Origin: Elymus sibiricus
Taxonomy: Eukaryota; Streptophyta; Magnoliopsida; Poales; Poaceae
DNA: 64,000 nucleotides
Assembly (NCBI GenBank): GCA_039707655.1
Contig: CM077667.1
Coordinates: 64,509,628 to 64,573,627 of the forward strand
Direction: 5' to 3'
This document shows, one piece after another, positions 57,646-64,000 of this stretch; within the stretch, counting starts at the first letter, position 1; each line of letters opens with the position of its first letter. The notes under the pieces are model-generated. The model saw only the letters and a program-made list of their open reading frames with translations. It searched no databases and was not told the DNA's origin. The position numbers were made by a program, and so were the translations under genes.

Positions 57646-57841
57646 CACTAGTGCAGAATCGACCTATAGTGCCGGTTCGTAAGGGCCTTTAGTGCCGGTT
57701 CTCCAACCGGCACTAAAGGGTGGGGACTAAAGGCCCCCCCCCTTTAGTCCCGGTTCAACACGACCCGGCACTAAAGTCCCACCACGTGGCACCTGCCGGC
57801 GCCGTGGGCTGGGGGACCTTTAGTCTAAAAGTATTTAATTC

Positions 57842-58138
57842 TTTTAATTTTGGTTTATTTTTCCTTTTAATCCTTTAGGAGTTTATGAATTAATTATGGT
57901 TTATTTTTCCTTTTAATTTTGTGTTTTCCATTTAATTATTTTTCATTTCAAACATATATTACGCTACTACATACTATACACGTTGTGCATATATATATAA
58001 ATAGAATTTCTCGTAGAACCGATCATATATATATATATCATCGAATTTCTCGTACGACGACCATTCACATACATATATATATACAATTTGGTATATACAA
58101 TTTCTCCTACAATTTGCGGATCATTACATATGCAGGCA
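57842..58138. other. CACTA subterminal AT-rich region
   Basis: AT-rich, with ATATATAT runs and repeated ATTTCTCGTA; probably the 3'UTR of the - strand gene. Confidence 0.4.
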
Positions 58139-60096
58139 TTACTGCTTGATCTTGTAATGGTATTCTCCTTTGGGATCTATGACCTGGTCGAGCAGAAATC
58201 CAGCTATTTCCTCTTGAATTGCTCGTACGCGAGCCTTTGGTAGGAGCTGGCCCCGCGTCTTCGTCAGCTATAAGAAGGAGATCAAGATGAATATATTAGT
58301 TCTGTGTATATATATTAGCTAGATCATGATAAAAAAATTATGGATAGTGTTCTGGCAAACGTACCCAAAGATTTCTTTCGTTTCTGCTCCTTTCAGACGT
58401 GATCATGCAAATGTTCTCGCAAACGTAGTATGCGCATAAACTATTCCCCTGCTCCTGCCTCATGCACTTTACGAGAATAAAATTCAATCAGGTAATAATT
58501 AATCAAGCATGATAATGGTATTGAAACTAGAATTAAAGAGATGCACGGACGTAGCTAGCTAGTACTACTTAATTACCTTGGGTCGCACCCATGTCAGCTT
58601 TTGTGCAAAGTCGCCTGGGACCAGTTTGATGAACTTGGCCCAAGCCCTGCCCGCCGGCAAAGAAAATGAATAAAGGAGTTATTAACTAGTTGATATCAGG
58701 AAATGAAGTAAAGAGGCCGACATATATAGTGCGATAATGATTGAAATTACCTGTCGACCATCCCCCTCACGGTTGCGTATTCGGATGGATTGTTATATAG
58801 TGAGTCCAGTACTTCAACTTTTCCCTTGTCAACTTCAATGATTAACAAGATCCAGTGGTAACTGCATGCGCACACGTTTTGTATAATTAAGCGGGCATGT
58901 GCATAACTCATCAACTACACTTATTAACATCTAGTAAGCAAAAAATAGAATTTGTAGTACAAGATATAGTAACACTCACCCGAAGTTGTAAGGAAGTAGT
59001 ATTTCTGGTTGGGTGTTTAGTTGCTTCAAAAACTCTAGCAGGAATCTCTCTGTGTCTTTTCTCGAATATTCAGTTTCCCATATCTTTTGATTAACCGTAT
59101 TTGGGTCAATGAACCCAATGCCATAGCGTCCAACTTTTTTCATTTCATACATCTTCATTATGCATAATACCACAGAAAAGAATATAGTGAGGATAATTAC
59201 AGGTAATGAACGAAAGCACAGCTAGCTAGCTAGAGACTTAAATTACAGAAAGAAATCACTTACAGACAATAGCAACTGACGATAGATTTGTCGAGTGCGT
59301 CTTGATTGAATAACTGAAACAACTCTGAATAATGAATCCACAAATCCTTTTTATGGAAGTAATGCTTTTTCTTGACTTTCACCATGAGGGACTCTTGATT
59401 GGTATTTGTTGTTTCTTGCATGTACCACGTATGCAAATTGTACATTCTCGTTGGTAGAAGCTTGACATCGTCAGGCTTGACCAGAGGTTTGCCGCGGACA
59501 TATTGGTATTTTACTTCCTCCTCTTTAATCACGGGGATTTCCTCAAGGCCTAGGAGTTGTTCAACAGTGACACCGGCCTCTTTAGCCTGCCTTTTATGAT
59601 CGTCGGTTATTACCAGCCGATCGGCGGTACTCACAGGTGTTTGTACAATGAGCTGGGGGATCGATTGCACTGCCTGTTCTCCCAGCTGGGGAACAGTTTT
59701 CCCGCTTTTTTTGCCAACTGCTTGGCTCGAGCTCGAGCTCGGCTCCTTTTGTTGTGCAACATATGACTTCTTGATAGACTGCACATAGTCCCAGTCCTGA
59801 TGCTTGACAGCCGGTCGAGCCATATCAATAAAGTGTTGTGAGACATGCTCAGGTACTTTCTCCTTTGGCGGTGGGGGCGGTTTCGGTCCAAAATGGGCCT
59901 TCAATTGGGCATCCACTACGGTGTTGAGTTCCTCCTCAGTCAGGTGGTAAGACAACTTCGGAAGAGGCTTGAGGCTTGGACCATATTTGAATTTCTTGCC
60001 TGTTGTACCGCTAGCCGTCGTAGCTGCGGCCTCTCTCTTCCGCTATTGCTTAGGCGATGGAGCACGCTGAGTCGGCGGAGACGGCAGACGCGGTGC

Positions 60097-60300
60097 CGGA
60101 CTTGGAAGAGGAGGAGTCGGCTGACGCCGTGCCGGACTTGGAGGAGGAGTCGGCTGACGCGGTGCCGAACTTGGAGGAGGAGGAGTTGGCTGACGCCGTG
60201 CCGGACTTGGAGGAGGAGTCGGCTGACGCGGTGCCGGACTTGGAGGAGGAGGAGTCGACTGACGCGGCGACGGACTTGGAGGAGGAGGAGTCGGTGGCCT
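60097..60300 (-). repeat. Minisatellite coding a proline-rich repeat
   Basis: Units of 33 or 36 bp built on GGAGGAGTCGGCTGACGC and GTGCCGGACTTG (the + strand reading) repeat about six times, with the optional GAG giving alternate lengths. On the coding strand this gives PSPAPRQPTPPP-type repeats in frame. Confidence 0.8.
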
Positions 60301-61577
60301 TGGAAAGACGATGCAATCCTTTTTCCATAGAATGATACGATGTATGGCCTCTCCCAGTGTTCTCTCCTCGTCACCTCCAAGAATGTCAAGTTGTAGCTCG
60401 TGATATCCTGACATCACTTCATCAACCCCGACACGAGCATAGCCAGCTGGAATGGGATTGCAATGGAAGGTTGCTTCAGGGGGATTTGCTAAAGCATAGC
60501 CGTCCGCCACCTTCATGGATAAGTTCTTCACTTTCATGTGTAGCTCACAGTTAGTCCTGTCTTTGATATCATCCACAGGGTAGCTAGCTAGTAGTGCATC
60601 ATCGATATCGGCCGGGGCGGAACCCACGCTGCTTCTCGGCATAGATGGGACGGTGCTATCCAATGCTAGATCGATCTGCTCATGCTGCCGCTGAGACGCC
60701 CTTTCCTGGCTGAGTGCGTCGATCTGCTCCTGCTGCCGCCTGAAAGCGCGTTCCAACTCCAGGTGCTTTGATTCTAGGCCATCAAGGCGGAGTGCTTCCT
60801 CCTTCTTCTTCTGCTCCTCCTGCTTCTTCTTTCTCGCACGGCTTCTATAGTCGTCATTCCAATCCGCCAACCCCTCAAACCACGGAACAACGCCTTTGCC
60901 TCGTGTTCTTCCCGGGTGTTCAGGATTCTTCAGGGCGCGCGTAAGCTCGTCGTTCTCTCTGTTGGGCATGAACACCCCCTGTTCGAGCTTCTTCTATTGC
61001 AATAAGTATTTCGTCTGTCGCTTCTTTAAGACTTGCCTTCACCTTAACCAGCCCTGTCTCTGGGTCCAACTTCCCCCCATGCGCATAAAACCATGTCCTG
61101 CACCTGGGGGGCCATGTCAATGTAACTGGAGTGACCCCTGCACTAATCATCTCTTGCTCAGATTGATCCCACTTAGGTAGGGCCACCTGGTAGCCACCTG
61201 GCCCCAGATGATGGTGCCACTTCTTTTTCACAGCATTAATCTTGTTTTTTCTCGACCGTTCCTTAGCGTGTTCCGATTCCTTGAACTTCACGAAAGCGTC
61301 CCAGTGATCTTTTGCCTTCACCAGTGCTCCCTTGAATTCTGGAGTCTTCTTTTTTGCTTTGACGTACGCAGTCCATGTATTTTTCTTGAAGGTGTTGAAT
61401 GCGATCGCCATCTTTTTAAGAGCATAGTTTCTGACTTTCTTCAGATCTGCATCTGTCAAGTTATCTGGTAGGGTGAAATGTGACATGAGCGATGTCCAAA
61501 GCACATCTTTTGCTCTTTCGTCGACAAAAGTAACTCCTGCTCGAACTCCCTTTGCTGCCTTTTTCCATTCTTGAACG

Positions 61578-63333
61578 TGTTGGGGAACGGAGCATGAATT
61601 TCAAAAAATTTCCTACGCTCACGCAAGATCTATCCATGGAGATGCATCGCTACGAGAGGGGAGAGTGTATCTACGTACCCTCGTAGACCGTTAGCGGAAG
61701 CGTCTCACAATGCGGTTGATGTAGTCGAACAATTCTTCGAGCTCCACCGATCGAGTACCGAACGTACGGCACCTCCGAGTTCTACACACGTGCAGCTCGG
61801 TGACGTTCCTCGCCTTCTTGATCCAGCAAGACGTCGAGGTAGTAGATGAGTTCCGTCAGCACGACGGCGTGGCGACGGTGATGGTGAAGTGATTCCGGCA
61901 GGGCTTCGCCTAAGCTCTCCGAAAATATGACCGAGGTGGAAAACAGAGATCGGGGCACCGCACACGGCTATGGGACAATTGTTGTGTGTTCTATTGGGGC
62001 GCCCTGCCCACGTATATAAAGGAGGAGAGGGGAGGAGGCCGGCCCTAGGGGCTGCGCCAAGAGAGGGGAGTCGTACTAGGACTCCTAGTCCTAGTAGGAT
62101 TCGGCCCCCCCTCTTATTCCTTCTCATGGAGGGGGAAAGGGGGAAGGAGAGGGAGAAGGAAAGGGGGGCTGCGCCCCCTCCCCTTGTCCAATTCGGATCC
62201 CCCCTCAAGAGGGCCGCACCAGCCCCTTGTGGGCTGGTGTCTCTCCCCTACAAGGCCCATGTGGCCCATGTAGGTCCCCGGGGGGTTCCGGTAACCCCTC
62301 CGGTACTCCGATAAATATCCGGAACCTTCCGGAACTTTTCCGGAGGCCAAATACTATCTTCCAATATATCAATCTTTACCTCTCGGACATTCCGAGACTC
62401 CTCGTCATGTCCGTGATCTCATCCGGGACTCCGAACAACATTCGGTCACCAATCACATAACTCATATAATACTATATCATCATCGAACCTTAAGTGTGCG
62501 GACCCTACGGGTTCGGGAATGATGTAGACATGACTGAGACGACTCTCCGGTCAATAACCAACAGCGGGACCTGGATGCTCATATTGGTTCCTACACATTC
62601 CACGAAGATCTTTATCGGTGAACCTCATATGACAACATACGTTGTTCCTTTTGTCCGGCGGTATGTTACTTGCCCGAGATTCGATCGTCGGTATCTAATA
62701 CCTAGTTCAATCTCGTTACCGGCAAGTCTCTTTACTCGTTCCGTAATACATCATCTTGCAACTAACTCTTTAGTCACGGTGCTTGCAAGGCTTCTGTGAT
62801 GCTGTATTACCGAGAGGGCCCAGAGATACCTCTCCGATAGTCGGAGTGACAAATCCCAATCTCGATCCATGCCAACTCAACAAACACTTTCGGAGATACC
62901 TGTAGTGCACCTTTATAATCACCCAGTTACGTTGTGACGTTTGATACACCCAAAGTATTCCTACGGTATCCGGGAGTTGCATGATCTCATGGTCAGAGGA
63001 ACGTGTATTTGACATAGTGAAAGCAATAGCAATAAACTGAACGATCATATGCTATGCTAACGGTTGGGTCAAGTCCATCACATCATTCTCCTAATGATGT
63101 GATCCCGTTATCAAATGACAACTCATGTCCATGGTCAGGAAATCTTGACCATCTTTTGATCAACGAGCTAGTCTAGTAGAGGCTTACTAGGGACTCAGTA
63201 TTTGTTTATCTATTCACACATGTATTAAGTTTCCGGTCAATACAATTCTAGCATGAATAATAAACCATTATCATGAACGGAGAAATATGATAATAAACAC
63301 TTTATTAATTGCCTCTAGGGCATATTTCCAACA
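61578..63333 (-). mobile_element. Solo Copia LTR (Angela/BARE-like), 1756 bp
   Basis: On the - strand it begins TGTTGGAAATATGCCCTAGA at 63333 and ends GTTCCCCAACA at 61578, with flanking duplications GAACG at 61573-61577 and 63334-63338. The termini are those of the BARE-1/Angela/WIS Copia group. No internal sequence is present, so it arose by LTR-LTR recombination. It lies in exon 2 of the CACTA gene. Confidence 0.9.
62011..62020 (-). promoter_or_regulatory. LTR TATA box (predicted)
   Basis: CTTTATATAC on the - strand, in the downstream part of the Copia LTR where the BARE-type promoter lies. Predicted from sequence only. Confidence 0.5.
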
Positions 63334-63822
63334 GAACGGAGATCGGGATTTGGTCCCTGACAATAACTCCGCATTGATTCTTGAACTTGGTTGCATTTTT
63401 CCTAGGTTCAAGCGGTTCGCCATTTGATGTTTTGATGGAATCGATGTTGAACTTTACGCCAGGCTCCAACTTTCTGGCCGGGCCTCGAACTACCCTGTCG
63501 CTTGTAGAAGATTTGCTTGATCCGGAGGCCTAAAAGAAGAAAGATCGATTTGTTAATACATACAAATCAATTAAGACATGTAATGATCACCGGATGGCTT
63601 ATATAATAAATATACCTCGCCGGTCTTTGTTATTTGAAGAAAATTTTCTTCGTCAACATCGTTGTCGCCTTTATCTATTCGTTCGTCTTGATCAAATATC
63701 ATACAACCCTCACCGGAATTGTTCAGATATTGCGAGCCGTCATCTTCAGGTTCATGCTCTGGGCTCGGGGAGCGTATGATGTCGAACAAAGCCTCTTCTC
63801 CTTCTCTGCCGGTATTGTCCAT

Positions 63823-64000
63823 AGCTTTTATTTAACTAATCCAGAAGAAAGATAAAACAATTTAGTATTCAAATTAGAATGCATGCAATCAATAAGGAAA
63901 AACTGAATCATAGTACATAATATGCATCTCGAATAATTCATATAATATGCATCATCGAATATAATCTCGAATAAATCGTCTCGAATATTATCGAATATAA
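63823..64000. other. CACTA interior, AT-rich edge of window
   Basis: Upstream of the - strand gene start. AATATGCAT / TCGAATA motifs repeat near 63915-64000. No coding recognised. Confidence 0.4.

Larger units (their letters stand above)
58139..63822 (-). pseudogene. CACTA ORF2-type protein with Transposase_24-like and Ulp1 protease domains
   Basis: Exon 1 63616-63822 (MDNTGREGEEALFDI). Exon 2 63529-63339, continued at 61577-59264 once the solo LTR is discounted. Then about 59171-58980, 58861-58751, 58646-58577, 58466-58365 and 58267-58139 (TAA). The order is an acidic N-terminus, CGVIVRDQIPIS and W-rich Transposase_24-like region (VKKKWHHHLGPGGYQ), a coiled coil (EEQKKKEEALRL), a proline-rich repeat, then a Ulp1-type C48 protease. 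The triad is present: His of YHWILLIIEVDKG (58857), Asp of VEVLDS (58806) and Cys of LCAYYVCENI (58436). Defects are a one-base deletion near 60980 before MPNREND, an amber stop at 60043 (PKQ*RKRE), the inserted LTR, and a missing AG acceptor before 59171. Phases of all other junctions agree. CACTA ORF2 proteins bind subterminal repeats; the protease role is unknown. Confidence 0.75.
57646..64000. mobile_element. CACTA (En/Spm) transposon, one end inside the window
   Basis: The terminus CACTAGTGCAGAATCGACC at 57646 follows TAC, a possible 3-bp duplication. Subterminal repeats TAGTGCCGGTT and AACCGGCACTAAAG occur in both orientations at 57668-57775. A - strand gene (58139-63822) codes for the second CACTA protein type. 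A solo Copia LTR is inserted at 61578-63333. The other terminus and any TNP2-type transposase gene lie beyond 64000. Confidence 0.8.

Noticed and set aside
59845..60330. Arg/Trp-rich and acidic frames opposite the CACTA gene
   Set aside because: They are antisense readings of the proline-rich minisatellite.
1..64000. CRISPR arrays, bacterial operons, rRNA or tRNA genes
   Set aside because: None seen. The tRNA-like matches are primer binding sites of retrotransposons, and the repeats are eukaryotic transposon repeats.

Overview
The window is nuclear DNA of a grass, almost certainly a Triticeae species (wheat, Aegilops, barley or relative). The evidence is nested LTR retrotransposons of recognisably Triticeae type, including a Copia LTR beginning TGTTGGAAATATGCCC, Gypsy-like LTRs beginning TGATACGTC with tRNA-Asp primer sites, a LINE, Stowaway MITEs, MULE/FAR1 debris and a CACTA element. 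Intron-bearing genes are confined to one short island.

Layout. 1-710 is the end of an LTR. 711-10000 is old class II debris: GGTGGCG inverted motifs, a frameshifted FAR1/MULE gene, a decayed Ulp1-like protease fragment, Stowaway MITEs, local tandem repeats, and a foldback element with 205-bp arms. About 10430-15915 is the genic island. It holds a + strand four-exon gene for a trypsin-like protein (10476-11466) and, convergent to it, a - strand multi-exon gene (13196-15915) with a trypsin/HtrA-like domain in which the three catalytic positions appear replaced. The 5' end of the second gene abuts a truncated retrotransposon at 16122.

16122-33702 is stacked LTR elements: a - strand Gypsy-like element with a broken gag (16122-22070), a Copia pol fragment, the 3' end of a Gypsy-like element (to 25216), and a - strand LTR split by a complete 7.56-kb element (25502-33063, TSD GGTGG). 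That element has no gag-pol; it carries one intact 448-aa ORF of unknown function.

34247-53418 is a LINE (endonuclease, reverse transcriptase, RNase H, poly-A) with stops and frameshifts. A 14.66-kb - strand LTR element (37434-52088, TSD CCCCT) splits its ORF2, and that element is split in turn by a third LTR element (40229-47399) built of non-coding tandem repeats. 53419-57645 holds a one-exon fragment of an ECA-type Ca2+-ATPase gene, a local duplication, and a 1.6-kb GC-rich retro-insertion with 14-bp TSDs. 57646 to the end is a CACTA transposon whose - strand gene encodes a Transposase_24-like region, a proline-rich repeat and a C-terminal Ulp1-type cysteine protease; a solo Copia LTR (61578-63333, TSD GAACG) interrupts it.

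The strongest candidates for something undescribed are the non-Gag ORF shared by two of the non-autonomous LTR elements, and a conserved non-coding module (tandem hairpins plus arrays of a TGCTTCACTTATAT-like motif) found in all three TGATACGTC-type elements with internal sequence. All family assignments were made by eye; no database search or alignment was run.
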